Below are positions 10,978-22,850 of a DNA stretch of 64,000 bases, piece after piece. The translations under genes were made by a program, and so were the position numbers. Each line of letters begins with the position of its first letter. Position 1 is the first letter of the stretch. The stretch spans positions 6,004,632-6,068,631 of the forward strand of contig OX457057.1 of the NCBI GenBank assembly GCA_949752795.1, in the 5' to 3' direction. Below the pieces are notes generated by a model. That model worked only from the letters and a program-made list of their open reading frames with translations, had not been told where the DNA came from and searched no databases. This DNA is from Hyperoodon ampullatus. Taxonomy: Eukaryota > Chordata > Mammalia > Artiodactyla > Ziphiidae.

Positions 10978-11026
10978 AGAGGGCAATTTTCTTTCATCTG
11001 TATATGCAGTAAAGAAACACCATACA

Positions 11027-11419
11027 GGGGCTTCCCTGGTGGCACAGTAGTTAAGAATCCGCCTGCCAATGGAGGGGACACGGGTTCAAGCCCTGGCCCG
11101 CGGAGATCCCACATACCGTGGAGCAACTAAGCCCGTGCGCCACAACTACTGCAGGTCATGACCTCTAGGGCCCACGTGCTGCAACTACTGAGCCTGCGGT
11201 CTAGAACCCGAGAACCACAACTACCGAGTCCATGTGCCACAACTACTGGAGCTGCACACCTAGAGCTTGTGCTCCACAACAAGAGAAGCCACCACAATGA
11301 GAAGACCACACACCGCAACAAAGAGTAGCCTCCCCTCGCAGCAATTAGAGAAAGCCCACCTGTAGCACAGAAGACCCAATGCAGCCAAAAATAAATAAAT
11401 CAAATAAATTTAAAAAAAA
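11027..11419 (+). mobile_element. CHR SINE, full long form
   Basis: Perfect 16-bp duplication AAAGAAACACCATACA (11011-11026 and 11420-11435). The whole body is present, from GGGGCTTCCCTGGTGGCACA to ACCCAATGCAGCCAAAAAT plus tail. It lies about 50 bp downstream of the preceding SINE, in the same direction. Confidence 0.97.
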
Positions 11420-11435
11420 AAAGAAACACCATACA

Positions 11436-12153
11436 TTGCCCCAAAGGAACGGAAATTAAAATTGCCCTTTTGTACAGACTTCTACACTTGGCCATTTCCT
11501 GCTGGAGCATGACACAATTCCATTTATTTTAGACAACTACCTGGTTTCTGTTTTAGAACCAACAGAACCATTGTCCATGCCTGATGTTTGCTTTATTATA
11601 TAAAAAGCTTTTTGAAAAAAAATTGTAAAGTGTCCTCTGCTTCTGGCCATACCTAAGTATGATTAAATAGAATGATCTCATAACTGAGGTCTTGGGTCAT
11701 CATTTAGAGCAGTCGTTTTCCATCATTCAGCATCCTGAGGGCCTACTATGTGCTGGTGGCTTTTCTACCCTGTTACAGGCATAGGCGTGTGAGGTCTCTG
11801 GAAAGCGTTAGAGCTTTTTTGCCTCCAAACTGGCTTGTTCTACAGTAGTTTTCTTTCCTTCCCCAGGGAATCACCCCTTCTTTTCCTTTCTCTTCTTCTC
11901 AGCAGAGTTCCAATCAACTGAAGCTGCCATGAAAATAAGTGAGATATTATTAATTTTGCATTTTCTCTTCAGCAACTTTACTCCTTCATTTTAGCAGAGC
12001 TGTGGGCCAGGAAAGGTACAGGGCTAGAATGATGCTGAAAGGCTATAAGTCGATCAGATCCATCTGGGTAAAAACATAACTTATGTCTAGGCATAATTAA
12101 TTTGTATACTTTTCCTCATTGAGATTATACATTTTGAAGATTCTCTACCAGAA
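11436..12153. other. Repeat-free stretch, no gene seen
   Basis: Nothing I can name in about 700 bp. TTCAGCATCCTGAGGGCCTA near 11726 hints at a decayed old repeat, too weakly to call. Confidence 0.45.
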
Positions 12154-12163
12154 TAGCATCCTT

Positions 12164-12472
12164 GGGCTTCCCTGGTGGTGGCACAGTGGTTAAGAATCCG
12201 CCTGCCAATGCAGGGGACACGGGTTCGAGCACTGGTCTGGGCAGATCCCACGTGCCGCGGAGCAACTAAGCCAGTGTGCCACAACTACTGAAGCCCGTAC
12301 GCCTAGAGCCCATGCTCCACAACAAGAGAAGCCACCACAGTGAGAAGCCCGCCCACCACAACGAAGAGTAGACCCCGCTCGCATCAACTAGAGAAAGCCC
12401 GCGCGCTGCAGCAAAGATCCAATGCAGCCAAAAAAAAAAAGAATAAATAAAATAAATTAATTTAATAAAAGG
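12164..12472 (+). mobile_element. CHR SINE, long form
   Basis: Head with a 3-bp expansion (CCTGGTGGTGGCACAGTGG), long-form body and A/T-rich tail. Duplication TAGCATCCTT at 12154-12163 and 12473-12482. Confidence 0.95.
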
Positions 12473-12482
12473 TAGCATCCTT

Positions 12483-14895
12483 TCCATAGGAACACCCCAA
12501 TACATATTGTTCATAACTAACATCTCACAGGAAGAACCAGGTCAGGAAAAGTGTTACTGAAACTGCAGGACTGAGCATGGCACAAAAATGAATGTTAGTA
12601 AAGGAAAATGTGCTGCTAGATCATTGTACCCAGAAAAATGGATTTATCACTGGGCTAAATTTTTAAAAACATTGCCTGGTCAAAAAAATACTTTTAATTC
12701 GAAGCACTGAACAATAAACCATAGTTCCTAAAACACGTGAGTTCTTCCGACAGCTGTTTTACTCCAATTGTTCAGGGATTTTGCTGGAATCCAAGTGGTT
12801 TTCCAAGAGAATTGATGGTTTCTTGACCATCAATCACCCTCACAAGGCTGTTCACCCTCTCTTGAAATCAAGAGAAGGGGTGAGTGTTAATTTGCATTCT
12901 CTTAGGCTCCTAGAATTCTCTCTCTGTCCAGTAGTGTTTGATGAGGTCCAAATATTCATTTCGGTCACACAGATGACAAGGATCATATGAAATTAGAAAA
13001 TTGTCTTGGTAGGAAGAGGTAAAATCATGCCACCCTACAAGCTAACACTGACATATATCTGGGATCTCAAAATTGCTGAATAGGCAGTGTTTGAAAGGAG
13101 AAAAGAAAAACACTAAAATGAAAAAATTTTTAGCTGCTTGTCCAGTGATATATTTTTGCCATGCTTCGTGTTACCAAGCAGAGTCGAAGCTTGGTATCAT
13201 TTTAAGGGGTGGGGGGAGGGGAGTGTAAAGCTATAAGTGAGGCAAAAAAAATGAATTTGAAGGACAGGAACGCACACATCCTCTTGGACCCCTGTCTCTA
13301 GGATGGAAAATGACTTTGCAGTAGCGCTTTCTGTGCAGTCAGAAGGGAACTTGTTTCCCAGCTGTTCTGCTGTATTTTCCTTATTAGTCTTCGCTCCCAC
13401 GGTCTAAAAGCAAATACCGGATCTTAGCGCCTACAGTCCTGGTGGAGAACTGCACTTTCCGAGTGACTCATAGGCCAGAGCAAACCACCTACTGTACCAG
13501 CTGCACATGTACCACGTCGGCTGCCCAGAGCAGCTTCTGCTTCAACTTGACCTGGCTTGCTTTGCTTTGGACCGTTGCTATCACCTTCACGGGATAATAA
13601 CGGTGGGGTTTAAACACGGATACTTTGATTCATTTTTCCTCAAATGTAGCTCTCAATCACTACTAAGAGATCTTGGAGGACATATTTTATCTTGACTTTC
13701 AACTGAGGATGCTTTGAGGCCAACATAACTGCCAATGACATTGTTGAAAATTCTGATGCATGTCCTTTGGTGTGTAAATGATGCATTCCTTGAAAAATAA
13801 AGGTTGTGGTTCATTTCAGGCTTGGTTATTATTTGCTACTGCTTCATGATAAGTATGAGATGGGCTCCTTTTATTAGCACTTGTCCTTTGAATGGGGTGA
13901 TCTCTTATCTCTTCTGTCTCCCTCTCACCTCTCCTCCAATCAAAGGCCAGCTCTTGAGATTTCTTTAGAGACAGGAAGAATGTAGTTCCTACCCTCAGAA
14001 AGCTTTCTGAGCCAGTTGTGGATATTTAACACATAAGAATCATAGAACCACAAAGGAGTACAAATAAGATGCAATTTCAGAGAAAGGAGAAATTATTTTT
14101 GCCTCCGCTTGGAACATAATGCCTGTGCCTTTAGGCCTAGCATTTCACTTGGCTTTAGTATTGTTTCTGAAAAATTGTTCTACTGGATGATACACACCTT
14201 GAGTTGGAGGCTACGTTATTTTCATCTTTCTGTCTCCTCTCTATTCTAGTACATTCAGCAGCTCCCACCACCACCACCCACCTCCCCACCAATCCTTCCA
14301 CGGGACAGAGCTCTGTACACTTAACAGGGCTTGGTAAGCATTTGCTGATGTAATTGAATCAGGGAAAGCTTTTTTGAGAAGGTGGAGCTTAGGTTCTGCT
14401 TTAGACAGAGAGGGGTCATTGGCTGGTGATGGGCTGCCCATACATGAATCATTTGTCCTGGGCCTTGAGAAGAATTTGAAAAGTCAGAACAGAGTGGAGA
14501 CGCATGCTTGGTGGAATGATCACAGCAGAACTGAGGGTTCGTTTGACAAAATAAGGGGTCAGGGAGGAGGCCGGCCAAGATGTTTTGGAGCATAATTGTG
14601 GTATTAGGGTGGCTCATAAAATAAGAGAGCTTCCAGAGGTGCTGTGGTCGGGATGCGGGCCACATTCATGGTGTTTCTTTTTTTCCCTATTTCACGCCCA
14701 AGACACTGTCTTCTTCTTCAATTGTTCCTTAGCACATTTATTATATTCTTGGCCGTGTCGAGGGGTGGGTGAAGTCTGTTAATATGATTTCATCATTCCT
14801 TTCTTTACATGTTTAATTTATTCATCAGTCTGTTTTGGAATTGGTTTGTTTTCAGGAAAGAGGTTGAATGCATTTTGAAAAACTATTTGCAAATT
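12483..14895. other. Longest repeat-poor stretch of the left half, no gene supported
   Basis: About 2.4 kb without a recognised repeat. Open frames (up to 114 codons, 14321-14665 minus) overlap frames on the other strand and show no domain. A perfect 9-bp inverted repeat sits at 12811-12834. A CCACCACCACCCACC tract lies near 14267-14282. Confidence 0.45.
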
Positions 14896-14900
14896 GGATT

Positions 14901-14971
14901 GACACCTGAAACTAACACAACATGGTAAGTCAACTATATTTCAATTAAAAACAAACAAACAAACAACAACC
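14901..14971 (+). mobile_element. Very short L1 3' end
   Basis: Only the last ~70 bp of an L1: GACACCTGAAACTAACACAA, then GTCAACTATATTTCAATTAA and a (AAAC)n tail. CAAATTGGATT before it and GAAAATTGGACT after it look like a diverged duplication. Confidence 0.8.
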
Positions 14972-14982
14972 ACGAGAAAATT

Positions 14983-15764
14983 GGACTAAGAAAATTAATG
15001 TTTCTTTTTTTTTTCCCCTGGGAAGAATCCTGGCTGGTTTTGTAGAAATGCCAAAGATATTCTTTAAAATCAGAAAGATACCTAGCTTGGGGCAACTGTT
15101 TGAGATAGGAAAAGCAGGAAAAAGTAGCAGGTTTGAGGAAATGAGTTTCCTTGTTGACGGTGCTTTTAGGACACTTAGGAAGCGGTAGAAAGAGCCATCT
15201 GAAGTCAGGGCTTGATTTCAAGAGAATACGGAGCTGGAAAGAGATTCAGCAGACAAAGGTAGTGGTTAGAAGTTGGAGATGGTGTCAGGAGAGCATGTGG
15301 AATGGGGTCCTTAACTGGGATCCACGGTGATTTGGTGATTAGGATTCAAGTTTCTATAACCAGCAGAAATTATAAGCAATGTTTTCTATGAGTTTCCACT
15401 TGGCATGCTTGGGTGGAGTGTGTCCGTAACTTTGATCAGACTCTGAGAGGTATCCAAAGGTTAATGAATCAGTGGTGTAGAATGGGAATAGATAAGAGCA
15501 AAAAGGTCAGACTGAGGGGAAATCAGCATTTAAGGAGGAAGCAGAGAGGAGACAGGGAAAGAGGCCAAAGAGATAAGGAGGGCAGAAATCTGTCTCGGAA
15601 GTCAGGAGGACGTGGAGAGCCTGGTGTCTTGAAGGCACGGAGGAGGGACCATTAGGAAGTCATCGGTGTGACAGGAAGGGGTGTTGTGGTGAGCAGAGAA
15701 CGGGAATCAGGAGCAGGGACTGTAAGTCCAGACTTCTCTTTCTGGAAGGTTGACATTTGACAAA
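14983..15764. other. Purine-rich stretch, no gene seen
   Basis: The + strand is rich in GA. Part may belong to the unnamed old repeat that is clearer downstream, but I cannot align it by eye. Confidence 0.35.
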
Positions 15765-16330
15765 AGGGAATATTTACTGAGTTCCTGAGAAGGGTCGGGA
15801 CCTGTATCATTCAGTGTAGACACGAATGTGAGCAAGGTAACATAAGCTTTGTGCTTGTGGATCTTAGGGTCTCGTGGGAGAGAGACGCTGATCAAATAGT
15901 GACCCAAAGTAAGTGAGTCGTCACAAACTGAGTCAGTCTTCGGCGGGAGGAAACACAGTACCCCGCACAGAACATGACCTCATCTGAGGTCAAAGAAGGG
16001 TCCTAAGGAGGTTTGAGCTCAGACATCAAGGGTGAATAGGAGTAAAATAGTCGGGGGTTAGGGGCAGGGAGCAGAATATTCTGGGCAACGTGGAAAGAGG
16101 GTGGAAAGAGCCAAGGGGCGTGACGGGAGTCCCTGCTGGGTCTTTTAAATGATAGGGAGACTCTGAGTCTGAGAACAAGCAGGGGACTGCTGATGTGTGG
16201 AGGATGGAACGAAATCAGTTTTTCGGTTTGAAATCAAGAGTCCAGGTGAGAATTAATGATAGCTTGGACCAGCATCCTGGCAATGAAGGTAAAGAGAAGC
16301 AGGTGGATTCAGGAACTAGGTTGGAGCTGA
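15765..16330 (+). repeat. Unnamed old repeat, second copy
   Basis: Shares ordered motifs with the 8.8-10.7 kb copy: TATTTACTGAGTTCCTGAGA, GATCTTAGGGTCTCGTGGGA, CAGAATATTCTGGGCAACGT and GATAGCTTGGACCAGCATCC. The match is weaker than between the other copies. Confidence 0.45.
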
Positions 16331-16758
16331 AATTAGTGCCAGAAGATAGGAGGGAGAACACAGTGATTTAGGGACATCCTGCAAAAAGTAAAGTTTTCTT
16401 TCTTCAGGGGCTGAGTGCTGGAGCTTAATTGTAGAAGAGGGAAAAAGCAGTGGAGGGAGAACTTGAAGAAATCAAAACCAGCAGGGGATATATGGCAACT
16501 AGAATCAGAAACACAGATCCCTGTAAGGCGAGGATAATGTATAGGTACGTTTATAGTTAGAAAGAAGCCAAGTTGAGGCTTGAAGGCTTGATCCACAAAG
16601 AGGGATTCTGATGTGTTAGGGGTGAGGCTGTAGCCACCGAAACAGTAGGGCAGCGTCAGTTCTGGAGGAGGAACTGCAAAAGCTCCGAGATGGCTCCTGG
16701 AAAGGACACGGCTGTCATCATGCACGTGCACGAACATTGCCTCCTTGTCCCTCGCGTG
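16331..16758. other. Open but unsupported stretch
   Basis: A 144-codon minus-strand frame (16333-16767) is the longest outside SINE and L1 sequence. It shows no recognisable domain and no splice signal I trust, and the surrounding sequence resembles old-repeat DNA. I treat it as chance. Confidence 0.4.
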
Positions 16759-16768
16759 AAAGTCCATG

Positions 16769-16939
16769 ATTGTTATTTGTTTGTTTTAACTGTATTTATT
16801 GATTGATTTGGCTGCGCAGGGTCTTAGCTGCATGTGGGATCTTTTTAGTTGCGGCATGCGGGATCTGACCAGGGATCGAACCCGGGTCCCCGGCATTCGG
16901 AGCGTGGAGTCTTAGCCACTGGACCACCAGGGAAGTCCC
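16769..16939 (-). mobile_element. CHR SINE, old short form
   Basis: Head complement GGACCACCAGGGAAGTCCC, B box complement GGATCGAACCCGGG and tail TTTGGCTGCGCAGGGTCTTA. CGTGAAAGTCCATG / CCGCAAAGTCCACG are probable diverged duplications. Confidence 0.92.
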
Positions 16940-17286
16940 CGCAAAGTCCACGTTTAAGTTTTACAATTGGAAACAGAGTCAGGGAGTTTTAACAGTCCAA
17001 ATGTCAAGTTGATATATCGAGCTCTATGAAGCCATCTTCTTTCTCCTGAATCCACGCGGTGGTTTGCTCTACCACTGGGAGCAGGGCTGGTTGGGGGGAC
17101 AGCAGAGTGAGGAAGGGAGTGATGTACTCAGAGACTTGCTTTACCACTTGGGAGAACTGGGTCATTTTCTTACAGACGATGTACCTACACAAGCCTGTAT
17201 TACAGATGGCATGTTAATTTGCTTTTAATTCTCACAGTGTGGCCCAGCTTTAGGAATACCACTGACTCCAATGCATCTTTAAAAAC
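16940..17286. other. No gene or repeat recognised
   Basis: About 350 bp of ordinary sequence. A 62-codon minus frame has no features. Confidence 0.4.
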
Positions 17287-17294
17287 AGACTCAT

Positions 17295-17502
17295 GGGCTT
17301 CCCTGGTGGCGCAGTGGTTGAGAGTCCGCCTGCCGATGCAGGGGACGCGGGTTCGTGCCCCGGTCCGGGAGGATCCCACATGCCGCGGAGCGGCTGGGCC
17401 TGTGAGCCATGGCCGCTGAGCCTGCGCGTCCGGAGCCTGTGCTCCGCAACGGGAGAGGCCACAACAGTGAGAGGCCTGCGAACTGCAAAAAAAAAAAAAA
17501 AA
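17295..17502 (+). mobile_element. CHR SINE, short form, young
   Basis: Nearly identical to the 10,751 copy over the body, with an A17 tail. The duplication AGACTCAT (17287-17294 and 17503-17510) may extend into the A run. Confidence 0.95.
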
Positions 17503-17579
17503 AGACTCATTTTTTAAAGTTTAATAAGAAAAACACAATGAGAACTTGTGTCAGATCTATCAAACCAAATGTGCTTTTT

Positions 17580-17799
17580 AAAAATTTTTTTATTTTATAT
17601 TTGAGTACAGTTGATTTACAATATTGTGTTAGTTTCAGGTGTACAGCAGAGTGATTTAGTTATAAATATATCTGTTCTTTATCAGACTCCTTTCCCATAT
17701 AGGTAATTATAGAGTATTGAGTAGAGTTCCCCGTGCTATACAGTAGGTCTTTGTTGGTTACCTGTTTTATATATAGTAGTGTCAATATGTCAATCCCAG
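17580..17799 (-). mobile_element. L1 3' end, antisense
   Basis: Reads GTTGATTTACAATATTGTGT, TTAGTTTCAGGTGTACAGCA and GAGTAGAGTTCCCCGTGCTA, the complement of the L1 3' UTR. CAAATGTGCTTTTTA and CAAATGCTCTTATTTA flank it as a diverged duplication. Confidence 0.9.
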
Positions 17800-17815
17800 C
17801 AAATGCTCTTATTTA

Positions 17816-19690
17816 ATCTCCTAATTCAGAAAAAGAATTAGAGTTCATTGGCCTTTGAAAAAAATGATCTGAAGGGATTAATGTTCATCTCCCCTCCTTT
17901 TTTAAAAAAACAGTATACCTATGGAATACCCATTAGCATGGAGTATGCTTTGATTGCTTTTTTAACACATCAGATTCTTATTGCAGAATCTCTGAGTGAA
18001 TATGCGTATCTGTGATGTCTCCTATTCTTTTCCAGGTTTGAGTAAAGCTTTGTCACAAAATGACTTTTCTCTATAAATGCATGTTTTTTGAAGATCAGAG
18101 GGAGACGTGTGGTCTGAGCATACCATGTTTGATTTAGAAATGAATAGCGCAGTACTGGCTGGAGGAGTGGCCCTACTTGGCAATTTTGAAATAAATGCAG
18201 CTGGAATCATTTTTGATTCAACACTTGGCAAACCTTCAGTGTGTACGAGAAAAAAAAAAAAAAGCAAGCAAGCAAGCTATGGAGGAGGTTCAAAGGCTAT
18301 GCTCAGTGTTCATTACTCTATCTCCTAGAATTGCCGATAAACGACAGGTCAGCTCTGTGTCCTGCTGAGGTCCAGTTAGCACTCGGGGAAGAAATTATTA
18401 TTATTAATGAGTTAATACAAATAACTCCTGAGCATAGGGCCTTGTACATTGTATTTAATGAATATTTGGTATTATTGTATTTAAAAATTATTAGTTAGAA
18501 TTATTAACTTCCTCGGATTCAATTGGAAACACTAAACATTCCTTTCACATATGAAATCATGTGTAAGAAAGATTCGTATGTGTGCTGGAAAGGAGGCGGA
18601 GAGTTTAGGGAAATTGTCACCAATACTGGACCTGAAAGAGTGATCATCATGGACCACATTTCCTTCTCTACACATGTGGTCTGCTGGTTCTAGACTGAGA
18701 CATTCAAGTTTTATACTATGCACGTTCAAAGACAACCATTCATCACTGGGAAAGTGTCTTTTACTTCCATCCAGCTTTGAAACGGATTTGTGTATTACGA
18801 AGTTTTCAAGCAAGCACAATTAACTTGTAGAACCAGATACGTTTAGCAGCCGATGAAGTCTCCACCTTCTGGGTCTGATTCCTTTCTTAGTTCCCAGGAA
18901 GACGAGGTTTTGGAATTATCCTCGTAGGGCTGAATTGGACCTTTGGTGTTTCCTGTTCTATACGGGGAACCAGAAGCTTTCTGAATTATCTCATAGGACG
19001 TTTCCTGATCTGTGAATCTTTAGAGCATGAAGATCATGTTTTTCCCTTCATCATCGCCTGATTCTCAGTCTCCAAGGAACACGTGTGTATTTCATTACAA
19101 CTCCACTGTTTCCCGCATTCAGTGATAAATATGTGGGTTACAGTGTACACATTCATACAGAACACCAAAGGTTACCAGTGCAGATTAATTGCTTGTTACA
19201 TCATTTTACTGTGGGGCTGATTCACTGAATCAGTTTATCTAACAATTAAATAATATTACCTAAGGCACTGTACCAACTTACACCAGCCCTGGCTTAGCTG
19301 ACTCTACCACCACCTCCTTCCAATCAGTAGCTTGATAGGGTTGATCTGTACTCACAGGGATAGGCCTTGACTAGGAGATATAGCGTGAGATTCTTAATGA
19401 GACCATGTCTCTACTAAGGGACATCTAGAACAAGAGGAGTCTATGAACCTAAAAATATAGGCAAGGCTCTTTTGTTAATAAGTCCATTTTTACTTTTAAG
19501 GTCTTGGATGTTCTTCTCTTGCTCTCGTTTACTTGATCCTTTGTTGCTGAGATTACATTGTTTGATTCCTAACTGCAGAATGTGGGTCTCCTGCCCTGTG
19601 TCATCCTGATCAGCAAACGTCATCTTATTTCACTTTACTCGGGTCAAATTACTGACTACAAAGCTCTTTATGTTCAGTTAGGAACAGATA
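17816..19690. other. Repeat-poor stretch, no gene supported
   Basis: About 1.9 kb. A + frame at 18107-18328 (73 codons) and a minus frame at 18022-18267 overlap each other and have no known domain. An A14 run followed by (GCAA)n lies at about 18250-18275. Nothing else stands out. Confidence 0.45.
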
Positions 19691-20653
19691 CGTTTAAACT
19701 TAAATCAAAGTTTAATTTATTAAAAATCGGATGTTTCCAACATTTTAGTCTTACAAGTTTCAAATATACAGAAAAGTTGAGAAAACTGTACAGTGATCAC
19801 CTCCATACCCATCACTTAGAGTCTACAGTTAGCATTTCAGTATATATATTTGTCATATAACCATCTATTCATCCATCAAGCCGTCTTATTTTTTTTTACT
19901 TTTTATTTTGAAATCATGTTAGACTTAATAAACATTGCAAAAAGAATAGAGTTCCCAAATACCCTTCACCAGCTTGCCCTAATGTTAGAATCTTGCAAAA
20001 CCATAATACAAGGATCAAAGCCTTGAAAATTATGAAAATTAACATTAACATAACACTATTTATTCATGAATGTACAGGTCTTATTTGAATGTCATCAATT
20101 TTCCCCTTGATGTCCTTTTTCTGGTGCAAAATCCATCCAGCAGCCCACACTGCATTTAGTCGCTGTGTCTCCTTAGCCTCCCCTGATTATGATAGATCCT
20201 CAGTTTTTGTCTTTAATAACCTTGACTCTTTTGAAGTGCACTGGCCATTTATTTTGTTAAACATCCCTCAGTTTGGTTGTGTCTGAAGTTTTCTCATGGT
20301 TAGACTGAGATTGTGCACTTTTTACAAGAATGTGATTATACAAGAGTGATTATACCTTTCTCAGTTCGTCGTATTTGGTGGGAGGGTACGTCATGGCACA
20401 CTCTCTAATGATTGGTTACTGGTGCTATCTTTTATCACTTGGTAAGGGGCTGTCTGCCAGGTCTCCCCACTGTAAAGTTACTATTTGTCACTTTGTAAAT
20501 AATAAGTACTTTGGCGGAGATACTTTGAGACCATGCAAATATCCTGCTTCTCCTTAAATGTTCACCTACTCATTGCATTGCAGGATTTTGCCTGCAGCAG
20601 TTATTCTGTGGTTCTCAAGTGCCAATTTTCTACGTCCTTCATCATTTGCTGGA

Positions 20654-20831
20654 ATTAAAAAAAAAATTATTTATTTGGCTGAGCCAGGTCTTAGTTGCAG
20701 CATGTGGGATCTTCGTTGCGGCATGCAGGCTCTTAGTTGAGGCATGCATGCAGGATCTAGTTCCCCAATTGAACCCGGGCCCCCTGCATTGGGAGCATGG
20801 AGTCTTACCCACTGGACCACCAGGGAAGTCC
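20654..20831 (-). mobile_element. CHR SINE, old short form
   Basis: Perfect 11-bp duplication CATTTGCTGGA (20643-20653 and 20832-20842). The body contains a small duplication (TTGAGGCATGCATGCAGG) and the head complement ACTGGACCACCAGGGAAGTCC. Confidence 0.96.
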
Positions 20832-21772
20832 CATTTGCTGGACCTGAACTGTAAGGAAGAGATGTCCTTTCTTCCCCATTTATTTATTTATTCAATTATT
20901 TACTTATATCAGGATGGAGTCAGGGATATTTATTTTGTTCTTTGGGTTCTACTCCCATATTATAATTATTTATTTTGTGGCTCAAGTTGTCTCAGTTTGA
21001 TCATTGGCTGCTCCTCTTGGATTAGCTGCTGCGTCCTTTTAACATGGCCCAGCATTTGGGGGAGCATTTTCTTACTTTCTGGCACTGCAAGATGTTGCAA
21101 GCTCACTTTGTATTTTCCCTCTTTTTTCTAAGGAGCTTTGGCTTCTTTAATTGGAGAATGGTGTTTAGAAAGCAAGACCTGGGCACTAAGTGTGCTTACT
21201 GTTATGGGGGTGTCACTGCTTTCAGGCCATCTCAGCTGATGGAGCTAGGACATCTGTGTAGATTAACACCCATACATATCTACATGTGCATCTACATTTC
21301 TGTATTTATCCATCTCTGTGAGTATATATGTGCAAATATTCATTTATATCTATATGAAATCATGAATTCATACTGATGCCTTTAGTCCAATTCAGCACCA
21401 TAGGTTCATTCTGGACTTCCTCTTTATTAGTAATTTCTCTCTCCAGCAGTGAAAAAATTGGTTCTCATTATCCACAATATATTTACTTATTCATTCAGTC
21501 CTAGCATACACATAAAGTAGTTTTGGAATTGCTAATCCATACCTCCATGAGAAACATATTTACTAACCCACGTACAATATCTGTATACAGTTCTTTTTGT
21601 CTTTAGCATTCTAGCTTATAGACAAAATACTGTTTTTCAAAGTTCCTTATCTTAGTTCTTTTCTTCACCACCCTCTTCAGTGTGATTGTGTTATTCATTT
21701 CTAGTACGATTAGATTCATTTGTTACTGTTTGTATTCCATTTGGGGTTTCCTCCACATCTTGATTGATTTTA

Positions 21773-21869
21773 TTTTATTTTTTACTTTTTAAAATATTTA
21801 CTTGTTTATTTGACTGTGCTGGGTCTTAGTTGTGGCATGCAGGATCTAGTTCCCTGAGCAGGGAAGTAC
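21773..21869 (-). mobile_element. CHR SINE with a large internal deletion
   Basis: Only about 97 bp remain between a perfect 14-bp duplication CTTGATTGATTTTA (21759-21772 and 21870-21883). The tail side is normal, but TTCCCTGAGCAGGGAAGTAC joins the end of the tRNA-like part directly to the extreme head, deleting most of the head. Confidence 0.93.
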
Positions 21870-22293
21870 CTTGATTGATTTTAAATATTTATATTTATTA
21901 TTTGGCAGGGGCAATATGGGAGACTTTGCTGTGATTCTAAAGTCAGGGCTGGGTAGAAATACACGCTCTTTCCACTGAATTCCATCTACTCCTTGCAGGT
22001 AACCAGTCTCATTTGTTTCTGATTTATCCTTCCTATGCTTATTTTACAGAAATGAGCAAATCCATGAACATTTCCATATATCCTTTCCTTTCTCACATGA
22101 ATCTTACTTTTTGAGGTACTTCATAGTAAGTTGCAGCCATCAGTATACTTCGCCCCTAAACACTTCAGCATGTCCATCATTAACTAGAGTTCAATTTTCA
22201 TGTATGGTTACATTTCTCTCTTTATTTCTTTTAAGGCAAAATTCACCTGCAACAAAATGCACGAATCTTAAGTGTACCACTGGGTTAAGTTTT

Positions 22294-22496
22294 TTTTTTT
22301 TCTTTGCGGTACGCGGGCCTCTCACTGTTGTGGCCTCTCCTGTTGCGGAGCACAGGCTCCAGACGTGCAGGCTCAGCGGCCATGGCTCATGGGCCCAGCC
22401 GCTCCGCAGCATGTGGGATCCTCCTGGACCGGGGCACGAACCCATGTCCCCTGCATTGGCAGGCAGACTCTCAACCACTGTGCCACCAGGGAAGCC
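22294..22496 (-). mobile_element. CHR SINE, short (deletion) form
   Basis: Flanked by CCACTGGGTTAAGTTTT and CCACTGGGTAAGTTTT (22277-22293 and 22497-22512), one indel apart. Inserted in the old L1-type region. Confidence 0.95.
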
Positions 22497-22850
22497 CCAC
22501 TGGGTAAGTTTTGACAGATGTATGCACTTGTTAATGCAAACCCCTAACAAAATGTACAACATTTACCATAACCTCATAATGTTCCTTCATATGCCTACCC
22601 CAATTACCCCCTGCTCCAGCCTCTGAGACTACTGGTATTCTCACTTTTTTCCACTGTTGGTTGGTTTGGCCTGTTCTGGAACTTCATATAAATGGAACCA
22701 TATCATTGTATTCTTTTGTGTAAAGCCTCTTTCACACAGCCCAATGTTTTTGAAATACATCCATGTTGCAGTATTTATTGCTGTTACTGCTGGTAGAGTT
22801 CCATTGTTTAAATATACCACAGTTTATTGGTAATCAAGTTTTGAAATGCA

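Larger units (their letters stand above)
19691..22850 (-). repeat. Old L1-type 3' region, antisense, carrying three SINEs
   Basis: The left part reads TTTAGTCTTACAAGTTTCAA, CACCTCCATACCCATCACTT and CCTTGATGTCCTTTTTCTGG. The middle reads GGAGAATGGTGTTTAGAAAG. The right end (22.2-22.85 kb) is the familiar antisense old-L1 text TTCATATAAATGGAACCATA and TACATCCATGTTGCAGTATT. Parts recur at 53-54.5 and 59.8-61 kb. Assignment to an L1M/HAL1-like family is from memory. Confidence 0.6.

Noticed and set aside
16333..16767. 144-codon minus-strand frame
   Set aside because: No recognisable domain, no partner exon, and its right edge runs to the border of a SINE. Length alone is within chance for 64 kb and six frames.
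18107..18328. Frame containing AVLAGGVALLG, which briefly recalled a membrane-transporter motif
   Set aside because: The similarity is a few common residues. The frame ends in a poly-A-encoded Lys run and the opposite strand is open over the same bases.
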